Notes under the pieces: generated by a model
The model's input: only the letters and a program-made list of their open reading frames with translations
What the model was told of the DNA's origin: nothing
Database searches by the model: none
Made by a program: the position numbers and the translations under genes
Source: Paraburkholderia sp. BL25I1N1
GTDB taxonomy: Bacteria; Pseudomonadota; Gammaproteobacteria; Burkholderiales; Burkholderiaceae
Direction: 5' to 3'
NCBI RefSeq assembly: GCF_003002025.1
Contig: NZ_PVZB01000001.1
Coordinates: 372,001-436,000 of the forward strand
Length of the DNA stretch: 64,000 nt
In this document: piece by piece, positions 54,650-63,675 of the stretch
Position numbering within the stretch: position 1 is the stretch's first letter
How the letters are laid out: each line of letters begins with the position of its first letter

Positions 54650-55279
54650 ATGCGCACACGTTCCTTGCGAAGCCGCCGCGCGTCCAAAGGCATCGTCAGT
54701 GTTGAAATGGCATTGTTGCTGCCGATGCTGGTGGCACTCGCGCTGCCGGCGTACGACATTGCGCGCAACGTTCAAGCGCAGATGATTTTGATCAACGTGA
54801 GCCGCGAGGGCGCGAGCCTGTCCTCGCGAGCGTCGCTCACGTTTCCGATGCAGACCATTATGTCCTCGCTCACGTCGACCACGCCACCGCTGAACATGAC
54901 CGCGAACGGCATGATCTACATCACCGAGATCATGGGCAATAACAACTGCGACAGCAGCGGTAACAATTGCACGGGCGTGGTGGTCGCGCAATATCGCTGG
55001 AACGGCGGCAACTACTACCCGGCAAGCCGGCTATGGAACTGCGGCAACGCCGGCACGCGCTGGGCGACGGACGGCACCGGCGGTTGCAGCGGCATTCCGG
55101 CGGCGGGGAAATTGTCGCCGGTGGTGAACCTGCTGCAAGGCAAGCTCTCCGACGGGCAGATCGCGTACGTGGTGGAGGCGTTCTATTTGCAGACGCCGCT
55201 CATCGGTTCGCTGGATTTGGGCGGCGGCTTCACCACACCCGCGCTCTCCCCGAATCTTTACGCAATGACGGTGTTCTGA
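54650..55279 (+). CDS. tadF: TadE/TadF-like pseudopilin
   Basis: 209 residues with the leader RRASKGIVSVEMALLLPMLV (cleavage after Gly, Glu at +5) and a periplasmic domain with several cysteines that may be disulfide-bonded. It starts one base after the tadE stop. The name is by position and size; TadE and TadF are hard to tell apart. Confidence 0.82.
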   Translation: MRTRSLRSRRASKGIVSVEMALLLPMLVALALPAYDIARNVQAQMILINVSREGASLSSRASLTFPMQTIMSSLTSTTPPLNMTANGMIYITEIMGNNNCDSSGNNCTGVVVAQYRWNGGNYYPASRLWNCGNAGTRWATDGTGGCSGIPAAGKLSPVVNLLQGKLSDGQIAYVVEAFYLQTPLIGSLDLGGGFTTPALSPNLYAMTVF

Positions 55280-55329
55280 GCCGGCGAAAAAAGCCGAGCC
55301 AAATAAAAAATGCAGTACCGGGGGTAGTA

Positions 55330-56682
55330 ATGACAACAGCAGCAAAAAGAACGGTGGCATTGAGAAGACGGCAGAGGGGATCGGTCAGCATCATTGTGGC
55401 GGTGTCGCTGATCGCGTTGTTAGGCATCCTCGGTCTCGCGGTGGATTCCGGTCTCGGCTACATGATCAAGGCGCGCCTCGACGCCGCCACCGACGGCGCG
55501 GTGATCGCGGCCGGCGAGGCCGTCACGCGCGGCAGCAACCAGACGGAGCAGACCAATAACGCACAGCAGGCGGCAACGGCCTTTTTCGCGGCGAACTATC
55601 CGGCAGGTTTTCTCGGCTCCAGCGTGACCGCGGGTACGCCGTCGATCGTGTTCAACGCCGGCACCGTGACCATCGGCATGACGGCGCAAGCGAGCGTGCC
55701 GGTTACTTTCACGAAGGTACTTGGATTCAATGTGCTGAACGTGAGTTCGTCCTCGCAGGCGATTCGCAAGACGTTGGATATGGCGTTCGTGATCGATACC
55801 ACGGGCTCGCTGAATTCTTCCGGCGTGCCGGCGGCGGTACGCTCGAATGCGGTGGCCTTCCTCAATAATTTCGATATCACCAACGACCGTGTGGCGCTGA
55901 TGCACTTCGCCTATGGCAGCGTGGTCGATGTGCCGTTCAAAGGCAATGCGCGCGGTTTCGATCGCGCGACCATGACTGCCGACATCAAAAAATATTCGTT
56001 CAACGGCAGCACCAATTCGGCCGAAGCGATCTGGAACGCGCGCAATCAGTTGAATACGGTGATCACGCAGCCGTCCAGTTTGCGGGTGATCGTGTTCTTC
56101 TCGGACGGCGCGCCGAACAGTTTCTCTTCGTTCTTCACGACCAATCAGAGCGGCTGCAACAACAACGCCGGCACGATCGCGAGCCCTGACAGCGCGGGCA
56201 CGATGTCCGGGCTGTACGACATGAATTCGCTCAACCAGACGCTCGGTTCGCCGTGCTACCAGAGCAACGCGACCAAGCTCGTGACGGCCATGCCGAAGTG
56301 GTACAACGCGCACGACAAGAACGAACAGGTCTTCCCGATCTGGCCCGTGAGCGCGCCGCGCGCCGTGCCGAACGGCGACATTACGTATGTGAACGTCAAC
56401 CGCGCGTCGCGCAATCTGCTCGAAGCGATGGCCGCGGCGGCGCGCGCCGAAGGCACTTACGTGTTCACGCTCGGGTACGGACCCGAACTGGTGCAGCCCG
56501 CCGGCCCAGACAACGAACTCGGCCAGGATGTTCTCAAGTGCATGGCCAACACAGCCGATTCGCTATCGCGCTGCTACAACCCGAAACAGCCGGTCGGCGT
56601 GTACTGCTACGCCGCGACACCGGCCGATCTGAAGCCGTGCTTTTCGCAACTGGCTTCGCAAATCCTGCGTATTTCCAAGTGA
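55330..56682 (+). CDS. tadG: TadG-like von Willebrand A protein
   Basis: 450 residues: N-terminal TadE/G-type membrane segment (QRGSVSIIVAVSLIALLGIL), a pseudopilin-like part to about residue 135, then a VWA domain with the MIDAS-like DTTGSLNSS and later Asp residues (FFSDGAPNS). The protein stays in the envelope and may anchor the pilus or sense surface contact. GGGGGTAG precedes the ATG. Confidence 0.88.
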   Translation: MTTAAKRTVALRRRQRGSVSIIVAVSLIALLGILGLAVDSGLGYMIKARLDAATDGAVIAAGEAVTRGSNQTEQTNNAQQAATAFFAANYPAGFLGSSVTAGTPSIVFNAGTVTIGMTAQASVPVTFTKVLGFNVLNVSSSSQAIRKTLDMAFVIDTTGSLNSSGVPAAVRSNAVAFLNNFDITNDRVALMHFAYGSVVDVPFKGNARGFDRATMTADIKKYSFNGSTNSAEAIWNARNQLNTVITQPSSLRVIVFFSDGAPNSFSSFFTTNQSGCNNNAGTIASPDSAGTMSGLYDMNSLNQTLGSPCYQSNATKLVTAMPKWYNAHDKNEQVFPIWPVSAPRAVPNGDITYVNVNRASRNLLEAMAAAARAEGTYVFTLGYGPELVQPAGPDNELGQDVLKCMANTADSLSRCYNPKQPVGVYCYAATPADLKPCFSQLASQILRISK

Positions 56683-56689
56683 GCGCGCC

Positions 56690-57403
56690 ATGATACCGAC
56701 GACACCTCTCCAAGACCTGCCACTCGCCGTGAGTACCGAAGGCGCCACCCTGACCAGTGCCATGTCCACGGAGCCGGGCAATGCCGGCGGCTTGCGCGAG
56801 GCGCTGGTGGAAGTCGCCGCGCGCGCGGGCGCGGCGACCATGCTGAGCCTGTTCGCGTATGCCGCGATCACGCAATGGCGCGCGGCGCCCTCGCGGATCA
56901 CGCTGTTATTTCTGGTGGTTTCCGCATGTTTCACGGTCGGCTTGTCGCTCGTGACGCGGGTGCCGATGAAACGCGATTGGCGGCCGTTCGCTTTCACGTG
57001 CGCGATGGGCGGCACGTACTATTTCCTCGCCGTGCGTCTCGCGCCCGGCGTGCAACTCGTGCCTGAGGCTGTGGGTGCCACGCTGCAACTGCTGGGGATA
57101 TGCTGGCAACTGTTCGCCAAGGTGTCGCTGCGCCGCTCGTTCGGCATCTTGCCCGCCAATCGCGGCGTCGTATCGCGCGGTGCCTATCGCTTCATTCGGC
57201 ATCCGATGTACCTAGGTTACTTCATCACCGACATCGGCTTTCTGCTGGTGAACTTCGGTCTGCAAAACCTGCTGGTTTACGGGTGCCAGTTCGCGTTGCA
57301 AGTGGGGCGCATCGTGCGCGAGGAGCGGCTTCTCTCTGCGGACGAAGGCTATCGGACCTACAAAGGCCGCGTGCGTTATCGCGTGATTCCGGGCATTTTT
57401 TAG
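56690..57403 (+). CDS. Isoprenylcysteine carboxyl methyltransferase/PEMT-like membrane protein
   Basis: 237 residues with about five membrane segments and the ICMT/phospholipid methyltransferase C-terminal signature RGAYRFIRHPMYLGYF followed by EERLL. The family transfers a methyl group from S-adenosylmethionine to a lipid or prenyl-Cys acceptor. It begins 7 bp after the tadG stop, so it is the last gene of the tad operon. With the hydroxylase it is the second lipid-modifying gene tied to this pilus locus. Confidence 0.8.
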   Translation: MIPTTPLQDLPLAVSTEGATLTSAMSTEPGNAGGLREALVEVAARAGAATMLSLFAYAAITQWRAAPSRITLLFLVVSACFTVGLSLVTRVPMKRDWRPFAFTCAMGGTYYFLAVRLAPGVQLVPEAVGATLQLLGICWQLFAKVSLRRSFGILPANRGVVSRGAYRFIRHPMYLGYFITDIGFLLVNFGLQNLLVYGCQFALQVGRIVREERLLSADEGYRTYKGRVRYRVIPGIF

Positions 57404-57413
57404 GGCCGCGGTC

Positions 57414-57445
57414 CTTGCGCCTGGCCCTCCCATGGCCGGCGCAAG
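57414..57445. terminator. Hairpin between convergent genes
   Basis: CTTGCGCC-t-GGCC-ctcccat-GGCC-GGCGCAAG makes a 12-bp stem with a single bulge. It lies in the 65-bp gap between the tad operon end and the convergent MFS gene and probably serves both; no T-tract. Confidence 0.5.
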
Positions 57446-57468
57446 TCCGTTATCCACGTGAGCTTGGC

Positions 57469-58635
57469 CTAAGCAAGCCGCGCCCCGCGCACCGCCTTGC
57501 CGCCAACCACACAAACGACCAGCGTCGCCATGACAAGCACGCACAACGCAACGCGCAAACCGAGCAGGCCCGCGCCGAATCCGATCAATGGCGGCCCGAC
57601 CAGAAAGCCCGCATAACCGAAGGTGGCGGCCATCGACACGCCGGTCGCCGGCGTGAGCGTCGAGCGACCCGCCGCACTAAAAATCACCGGGACGATATTT
57701 GCTAGGCCGACGCCCACCATCGCGAAGCCGACGCAAGCAGTGAAGACCGTCGGCCAGCTCAGCACGAGCGCCAGCCCGGCCACCGCGATCAAACCGCCGA
57801 GCGCAACGACCTTGCTAGACCCGAAACGGCGTACGGACACATCGCCGACGATGCGGCACGCGGCCATCGAAAACGCGAACGCGGAATAGCCGATCGCGGC
57901 GACGCTCGCTTCGCGGTTCAGCGCCGAGCGCAAATAGACGGCACTCCAGTCGGCGACCGCGCCTTCCACCAGCATGCAAAGGAACGCGAGCAACGCGAGC
58001 TTCATCACGGCGGATGAGGGCCATGCCAGGCCGCTTGGCGCGGCAGCCGTCCTCGGACCGAGATCACGCAATGCAAGCACCGCGGCACCGACGATCAGGG
58101 CCGCGATAAACGCGGCCGGTATCAGCAGGCCGCCGATCACCCCGACACCGCTCTTCTGCAATACCGCACCCATGGCGGCGCCGAGCAGGCCGCCCGCGCT
58201 CCAGGCCGCATGAAACGACGACATGATGGGCGCGTGCCACTGCGTTTCGATCGTGCTGGCGTGGCCGTTCATGGAGACATCGAGCGCGCCGTTCGCCGCG
58301 CCCAGCAGAAACAGCACGACGCCCAGCGCAATCATGCCTGGCGCGAAGGCCGGCAGCGGCAGCGTGATGACGAACGCCGCGCCGAGCAAGGCGGTGGCGC
58401 GGCCGCTGCCGAAGCGCGGCGCCAGTTGCCCCGCCAGCGGCATCGCAATGATCGCGCCGAGCGCGAAAGCGAACAGCGCAATGCCGAGCGAGGCGTCGCC
58501 AAGCGCGAGGCTTTCCTTGATGCGCGGGACTTCGACGGCCCATGCGCCGATCCCGAAGCCGTTGGCGAGAAACACGCCGACGGTCGCGGCGCGTTCCTTG
58601 ACCGGTTTGATCTGGGGCATAGCGGACGATGTCAT
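57469..58635 (-). CDS. MFS transporter
   Basis: 388 residues with 12 membrane segments, of the sugar/drug MFS group related to FucP and YbjJ (GFGIGAWAVEVPRIKESLAL, GAANGALDVSMNGHA). The start codon overlaps the stop of the DeoR gene by 4 bp, so the two are one operon. Proteins of this subgroup are found next to DeoR regulators and may export sugars or related metabolites. The substrate is unknown. Confidence 0.86.
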   Translation of the reverse strand: MTSSAMPQIKPVKERAATVGVFLANGFGIGAWAVEVPRIKESLALGDASLGIALFAFALGAIIAMPLAGQLAPRFGSGRATALLGAAFVITLPLPAFAPGMIALGVVLFLLGAANGALDVSMNGHASTIETQWHAPIMSSFHAAWSAGGLLGAAMGAVLQKSGVGVIGGLLIPAAFIAALIVGAAVLALRDLGPRTAAAPSGLAWPSSAVMKLALLAFLCMLVEGAVADWSAVYLRSALNREASVAAIGYSAFAFSMAACRIVGDVSVRRFGSSKVVALGGLIAVAGLALVLSWPTVFTACVGFAMVGVGLANIVPVIFSAAGRSTLTPATGVSMAATFGYAGFLVGPPLIGFGAGLLGLRVALCVLVMATLVVCVVGGKAVRGARLA

Positions 58636-59426
58636 GAGCGCGCCACCATGACGTTGTCGCAGACGGCTTCGAGACTGGCGAGGCGCGCCGCGGGCAGGTC
58701 GGCTTCGACGAACAGGTAGTCGACGGCGGAAGCGGGGGCCACCGAGAACGGCGCCGCAGTCATCAGCTTTTCCGAGGTCATGGCGATGGCGATCTGGCCG
58801 CTTGCCTTGATCATCGCCCGCTTCAGTTCCGCATCTTCGGCGTCGAAGGCGGCGACGCCTTCGTCCGGATCGAGCGCGCAAGCGCCGAGGAAACAGAGGT
58901 CGGCGCGGATCTGCTGGATCTGCAGCAAGGCGGTCGCGCCGAGCGAGCCCGCCGCACCGCGCGCGATCCGTCCGCCGACCAGTATCACCTCGAACCCCGG
59001 ACGGTTCAGCAGGCGCGCGGCAGCCTCGGGCGAATTTGTCACGACGGTCAGCTCCGCGTCGTCGGGCAGCGCCTCGGCAATCGCGACATTGGTCGACCCC
59101 GCGTCCAGAAGAACGATCTGCTTCGCGCGGACGATCGACACCGCCGCGGCGGCGAGACAGGCCTTGCGATCCACAGCCTCGCCCATGCGCACCGACGCGG
59201 GTTTGTCGGCCGGTGAGATCAGCAGGGCGCCGCCGTAGACGCGCTTGCAATGGCCCTGCTCGGCGAGATCGCGCAAATGGCGGCGCACCGTGTGTTCGGA
59301 GGTCTGGAGTTCAGCGGCGAGCGCCGACGCCAGCACGCGCCCGTGCGTTCGCAGCCGTTCGAGAATCAGCTGTTCGCGTTGCTCGGGCAACAGCCCGTCG
59401 ATGGCTTCCTGTCGCGTTCGTTGCAT
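58632..59426 (-). CDS. DeoR-family transcriptional regulator
   Basis: 264 residues: DeoR helix-turn-helix (about 15-70, RVLASALAAELQTSEHTVRR), then the sugar-phosphate sensor domain (LLDAGSTNVAIAEAL, VVTNSPEAAARLL, LGACALDPDEGV). It is first in an operon with the MFS gene. The AT-rich promoter region at about 59446-59486 has several CGA(T/G) blocks that may be its operator. Confidence 0.9.
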   Translation of the reverse strand: MQRTRQEAIDGLLPEQREQLILERLRTHGRVLASALAAELQTSEHTVRRHLRDLAEQGHCKRVYGGALLISPADKPASVRMGEAVDRKACLAAAAVSIVRAKQIVLLDAGSTNVAIAEALPDDAELTVVTNSPEAAARLLNRPGFEVILVGGRIARGAAGSLGATALLQIQQIRADLCFLGACALDPDEGVAAFDAEDAELKRAMIKASGQIAIAMTSEKLMTAAPFSVAPASAVDYLFVEADLPAARLASLEAVCDNVMVARS

Positions 59427-59611
59427 GTCTTCACCCCGCTCGGTCTACGAAACGATCATAATCGAGCAAAATATATCGTAAACGAGCGCGGTGCGCAACT
59501 GGCTACGAAGACCATGGTCCACGCTGGTTTTCAAGGGACATGCGCAGTCGAGCGCAGAGCCGCGCCGCTTCCATCTCAGGGTGCAGCGTCACGACGGCGG
59601 GGTGGTTGCCG

Positions 59612-61141
59612 TCATGGCGTCGCCGCGCGCCGCGCCGCACGGCCGAAGATCGCCCAATCCGCGAGCCACACCGCGAGCAGCGTGGCGCCCATCAACGGGA
59701 ACACGATGCCGAGCAGGACGAGGCCGAGTTTCCAGCCGCGCATCGGCGGCGCGGCACGTTCGCGCGAGGGTGCGCCGAGCGAGCGCTGCGGCCGTCGCTT
59801 CCACCACATGACGCAGCCAGTGACGGCCATCGCCGCCAATCCTAAAGAAATCGCGGCGCAGAGAATCTGGTTGGCGACGCCGAAATAACGCCCCATATGC
59901 AGCGACGTGCCGTACGACACGGCTTTCGACACCGCGCCGTAATCGCTATAGCGGATGTCCTTCAGAATCGCGCCGCTGTATTGGTCGATGTACAGCGTGC
60001 GTTCGTCTTTCGGATCGTCCGGAAAGTACGAGATGGTGTAGACGCCGGTCGCGGAAGCCGGCAGCACGATGTTGTAGCCGTCCGTCACGCCGAGCGAGGC
60101 AGCCAATGCGACGACGCGTCCGAGCGGCAGCGGACGCACGGCGTTTGCCTCGTCGGCCGAGGAGAGAGAGTGGGAGTCCGGCACGCGTGTGTTGCCGACG
60201 GCCCAGGGCGTGAGCGGCAGAGGCAGGTCGTCCGTCACCATGCCGGGCATCGAGTCCATGCCGGCGGCGTGGGCGCCGTGGCCGTTGTGCTCATCGTGAG
60301 CTTTGTTTTCCGCGCGCGTCTCCGTTGCGGCAGGCCGCGCGCCGCTCTTCGCTGGCAGCGCAGAGCGCAACGGCAAACCGACCCACGATCCCGGCGGCGC
60401 ACCGAGATTCGCGGCGGTCGCGAGCGCCTTGAACTGCTTGCCCCACGAACCCGTCCACGGCAGCCCCGTCAGCACGAACGCTAACGCGCCGAGCGCGAGC
60501 CAGATGCCCATCACGGCATGGACGTTCTTCCACAGCGCGCGTCCCTTCAGCGCGAAGCGCGGCAACAGCGCCGCACGTGCCGTGGTTTTCTCGCGCGGCC
60601 ACCACAGCGCGACGCCGGTGCCGATCATCACGAGCGTCCAGCATGCGGCCAGTTCCATCAGCAGCTCGCCGGGTTTGCCGAGCTGCAGCTTGCGATGAAG
60701 CATCCGGTCCACTTGCATGAAGCGGCGTTCGACGCTCAGCGTGCCCAGCACCGCGCCGGTATAGGGGTTCACATACACGCTCTGCTTATCGCCGTCCGCG
60801 AGACGGAAGACGAATTCGGCGCTTCGCTCCGGTGCGCTCGCGACGAGCGCGGTCAGCGCGACCGCGTTCGCCGGCAGTGCCGAGCGCGCCCTTGCCAGCA
60901 GTACGTCTTCGGGCAATCTTGGGAGCGCTTGCGGCGCGACGGTCAGGCGCCCCGGATACAGCAGCGGCTCGATTTGCGGCTGGAAGCAGTACAGCGTGCC
61001 GGTGATCGCCAGTACGACCAGAAACGGCATCACGAAGAGGCCCGCATAGAAATGCCAGCGCCAGAGCGTGCGATAGCCTGGATGGACGACGGTAGTCGCC
61101 GGCGTGGCGCGCCGGGTGTCGATGCCAGTGGTGGTGGACAT
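59612..61141 (-). CDS. PepSY-domain membrane protein with His/Met-rich insert
   Basis: 509 residues with four or five membrane segments and PepSY_TM architecture (WRWHFYAGLFVMPFLVVLAI, HAVMGIWLALGALAFVLTG). Conserved His residues in the helices fit a haem-binding ferric-type reductase, the usual role for such proteins beside TonB receptors. A loop at about 281-301 (HDEHNGHGAHAAGMDSMPGM) is rich in His and Met, like copper-binding segments. It lies 73 bp after the TonB receptor gene in the same direction. Reduction of metal taken up by the receptor is the likely role. Confidence 0.85.
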   Translation of the reverse strand: MSTTTGIDTRRATPATTVVHPGYRTLWRWHFYAGLFVMPFLVVLAITGTLYCFQPQIEPLLYPGRLTVAPQALPRLPEDVLLARARSALPANAVALTALVASAPERSAEFVFRLADGDKQSVYVNPYTGAVLGTLSVERRFMQVDRMLHRKLQLGKPGELLMELAACWTLVMIGTGVALWWPREKTTARAALLPRFALKGRALWKNVHAVMGIWLALGALAFVLTGLPWTGSWGKQFKALATAANLGAPPGSWVGLPLRSALPAKSGARPAATETRAENKAHDEHNGHGAHAAGMDSMPGMVTDDLPLPLTPWAVGNTRVPDSHSLSSADEANAVRPLPLGRVVALAASLGVTDGYNIVLPASATGVYTISYFPDDPKDERTLYIDQYSGAILKDIRYSDYGAVSKAVSYGTSLHMGRYFGVANQILCAAISLGLAAMAVTGCVMWWKRRPQRSLGAPSRERAAPPMRGWKLGLVLLGIVFPLMGATLLAVWLADWAIFGRAARRAATP

Positions 61142-61214
61142 GAAATCCTCCTGAAGCAGAGATGAATCGATCAGTTCGAGTAACGTGCATGCGTAAGCGG
61201 CGGCTTCAGCGCGC

Positions 61215-63593
61215 TCACATGCGCAGCTTTGCTTCCACATAGAACGTGCGGCCGGGATACGGGTGATAGACGAAGTAGCGCGCATCGAACAGGTTGTCGA
61301 CGCCGATGCCGATTTCACTCAGCCTGGTCGGCTTGTAGGTGAATTTCGCGTCGGCCACCGTGTACGAACTGGTGCCGCCGAACACGTCCGGATTCGTGTC
61401 GGTGTTGGTGAGCGTGTTGTACTGACGGCCCGAATAACGCGCGGCGAGTGTGAGCGCCGCGCGTTCGTCGAAGTGATACGTCGCGGCAAGATCCGCGCGC
61501 CACAGCGGGATCCGGTAAAAGTACTTGCCGACCGTGGCCGGGTTCTGCGCGTTGGCGATGATCTTCGACTGTGTGTAGGCCACGCTTGCCAGCAGGTCCA
61601 GGCCGCGCACCAGCACGTTCTCTCCCGAATAGCTTGTTTCGACGCCGCGCGAGCGGACCTTGCCGATGTTCTGAAAGTTCGTCACGTTCGGAATCACGGT
61701 CGTATCGGTCTGGCTGAAGATCGTGTTCTTTACGTCGTCCTGAAACAGCGAGAAGCGGAATACACCGTTCCAGTGCGCCCATTCGGCGGTCAGTTCCTTC
61801 GAGAGATCGTCTTCGGGCTTCAGGTTCGGATTGTTGTTGACGATCGCGGAGCCGTTGATCTGCCCTTGAAACAGCTCGCTCACCGTCGGAAACCGATAGG
61901 CGCGGCCGATGGACGCGCGCAAGGTCAGATCGTCGGTGACGTCGAACGACAAGGAGGCTTTCGGCGAAAAGTGCTGCTGGCTCACGTCGCTATACGGCAG
62001 CGTCGTGCCGGCTAGCGACTGCGAACCGCCATAGGCCTGCCAGTCTTCGTACCGCACGCCGTAGACGAGCTTCCAGCGCGGCAGAAAGCGCCAGGCGTCC
62101 TGCGCGTAGAGCGCCTGAGTCTGCGTCTTGCCGGCGAACGCATTGGCGAACGAGGTGGCTGCGCCGTCGCGCCAGTTCAGCGTGTTGTAGCTTTCGTTGT
62201 CGACGAAGTAGTTGTCGTAGTGATAACCGAAGCTCAGCGCGTGGTTCGCGAGTCCGGCCTGATTCGTCGTGGGCGTATAGGTGCTGCGCAGATCGAGCGT
62301 TTTCCAGCCGGCGCCGTCGCCGAAGATCACCGTGCCCGGACCGTTGTCCGGCGCGCCGGAATTCGCGGTGCGCGCCACGCTGTTGCCGACGTCGTAGTAC
62401 GAAGCGATCGCTTCGCCGTTCCAGCCGGTCGCATTGCGCGTTTTCAGCGACACGCCATAGAGCCAGTTCTCGCTATGGCCGAGACTCGGCGCGAATGCCG
62501 CGGCGGGAATCGTGTATTCGTAGCCGTCGATCGCGACCTTGCCGCTGTACACCGCGTTGCCGTTCGCATCGCGCAGAAAGCTCGAGGTCTGGCTGTTGTA
62601 GGTCTGATGCCAATAGCCGAGCGTGAAGCCGGCCTGCAGTGTCGGCGTGAAGTCGTACTGCATCTTCAGCTTGAACTGGTCCTGCACCGTGTGTTCGATG
62701 CCTTCACCGTTCACGCCGAGCACTGCCGTCGGCGTGTTGGTCTGGTTGTTGTAGAAGTACGCGCCGGTGACCGGCGTGTCGCCGGCTTTGGCGGGTGTGC
62801 CGGATTTGGCGAGTGTGGCGAATTGCAGCGGCTGGCTGGTGTTTTCCAGGTGATTCACACCGAGCAGAAACGAGAACTTGCCGATGCGGTTGCCGAGCGT
62901 CGCGCTGGCTTCGCTGCCGTTGAAATTCTGGTTCACGCCGAACAGGCTGAAGTGCTGGGTGAAGGCCTTGACGTCGGCGGTCGCTTCGAACTGTTTCGGC
63001 ATGCGCGTGCTGATGAGCACGGTCGCGCCGAGCGAGTTGCCTGGATAGAGCACGGAAAACGGCCCGTAGATCACATCGACCTGCTGGATCTCGTCGGGAA
63101 ACACCATCGACCAGCGCGGCGGAAACGAGTAGCTGTTGCCGAGCAGATTGCTGAGCAGCAGACCGTCCGCATAGACGAGACCGCGCGCGCTTTGCGTGTT
63201 GCTGGTGCCGCGCACGGCGATGATCGAATTCAGATCGCCGATAAAGCGCTTGCGCACGGCGAGGTTCGGCATGTACTTCAGGACGTCTTCGGTGTTGACG
63301 ACGTTCCAGTTCTCGAACTGCTCGCGGGTGACGGTTTCGACCGAGGCCGGCAGGTTGGGATCGACGGCACGCGGCGCGGCGGCGGCATTCGCGCTGACGC
63401 TGATGGCGGGCAGCGCGGCGTCGGCGCTCGCGCTCTGCGCATGAGCGGACGAGGCGATGAAGGCCGGCACGAACGCCGGCACGATGGCAGGCAGACAGGC
63501 GGACAAAAACGGCCGGGGCAGCGGTTGAAGCGAGACGCAGCGTGCGCCACGGCGGGCGCAAAAGGGCAGTCTTCGCAGGGCGAAGTTGAACAT
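61215..63593 (-). CDS. TonB-dependent outer-membrane receptor
   Basis: 792 residues with a long signal region (cleavage near SAHAQ, about residue 53), a plug domain (ASVETVTREQFENWNVVNTE, IAVRGTSNTQSARGLVYADG, IQQVDVIYGPFSVLYPGNSL) and a 22-strand barrel ending in FYVEAKLRM. The terminal residue is Met where aromatic residues are usual. It should import a metal, metal chelate or cofactor with TonB energy. DUF2946 and PepSY neighbours point to copper or iron. Confidence 0.9.
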   Translation of the reverse strand: MFNFALRRLPFCARRGARCVSLQPLPRPFLSACLPAIVPAFVPAFIASSAHAQSASADAALPAISVSANAAAAPRAVDPNLPASVETVTREQFENWNVVNTEDVLKYMPNLAVRKRFIGDLNSIIAVRGTSNTQSARGLVYADGLLLSNLLGNSYSFPPRWSMVFPDEIQQVDVIYGPFSVLYPGNSLGATVLISTRMPKQFEATADVKAFTQHFSLFGVNQNFNGSEASATLGNRIGKFSFLLGVNHLENTSQPLQFATLAKSGTPAKAGDTPVTGAYFYNNQTNTPTAVLGVNGEGIEHTVQDQFKLKMQYDFTPTLQAGFTLGYWHQTYNSQTSSFLRDANGNAVYSGKVAIDGYEYTIPAAAFAPSLGHSENWLYGVSLKTRNATGWNGEAIASYYDVGNSVARTANSGAPDNGPGTVIFGDGAGWKTLDLRSTYTPTTNQAGLANHALSFGYHYDNYFVDNESYNTLNWRDGAATSFANAFAGKTQTQALYAQDAWRFLPRWKLVYGVRYEDWQAYGGSQSLAGTTLPYSDVSQQHFSPKASLSFDVTDDLTLRASIGRAYRFPTVSELFQGQINGSAIVNNNPNLKPEDDLSKELTAEWAHWNGVFRFSLFQDDVKNTIFSQTDTTVIPNVTNFQNIGKVRSRGVETSYSGENVLVRGLDLLASVAYTQSKIIANAQNPATVGKYFYRIPLWRADLAATYHFDERAALTLAARYSGRQYNTLTNTDTNPDVFGGTSSYTVADAKFTYKPTRLSEIGIGVDNLFDARYFVYHPYPGRTFYVEAKLRM

Positions 63594-63675
63594 GAGCGTT
63601 TCCTCGATGCATGGAACAAACGATCGCGCGCCCCCTCGACGGGTGCGACGACTGCGCGATCAGGACCGATGGCGA

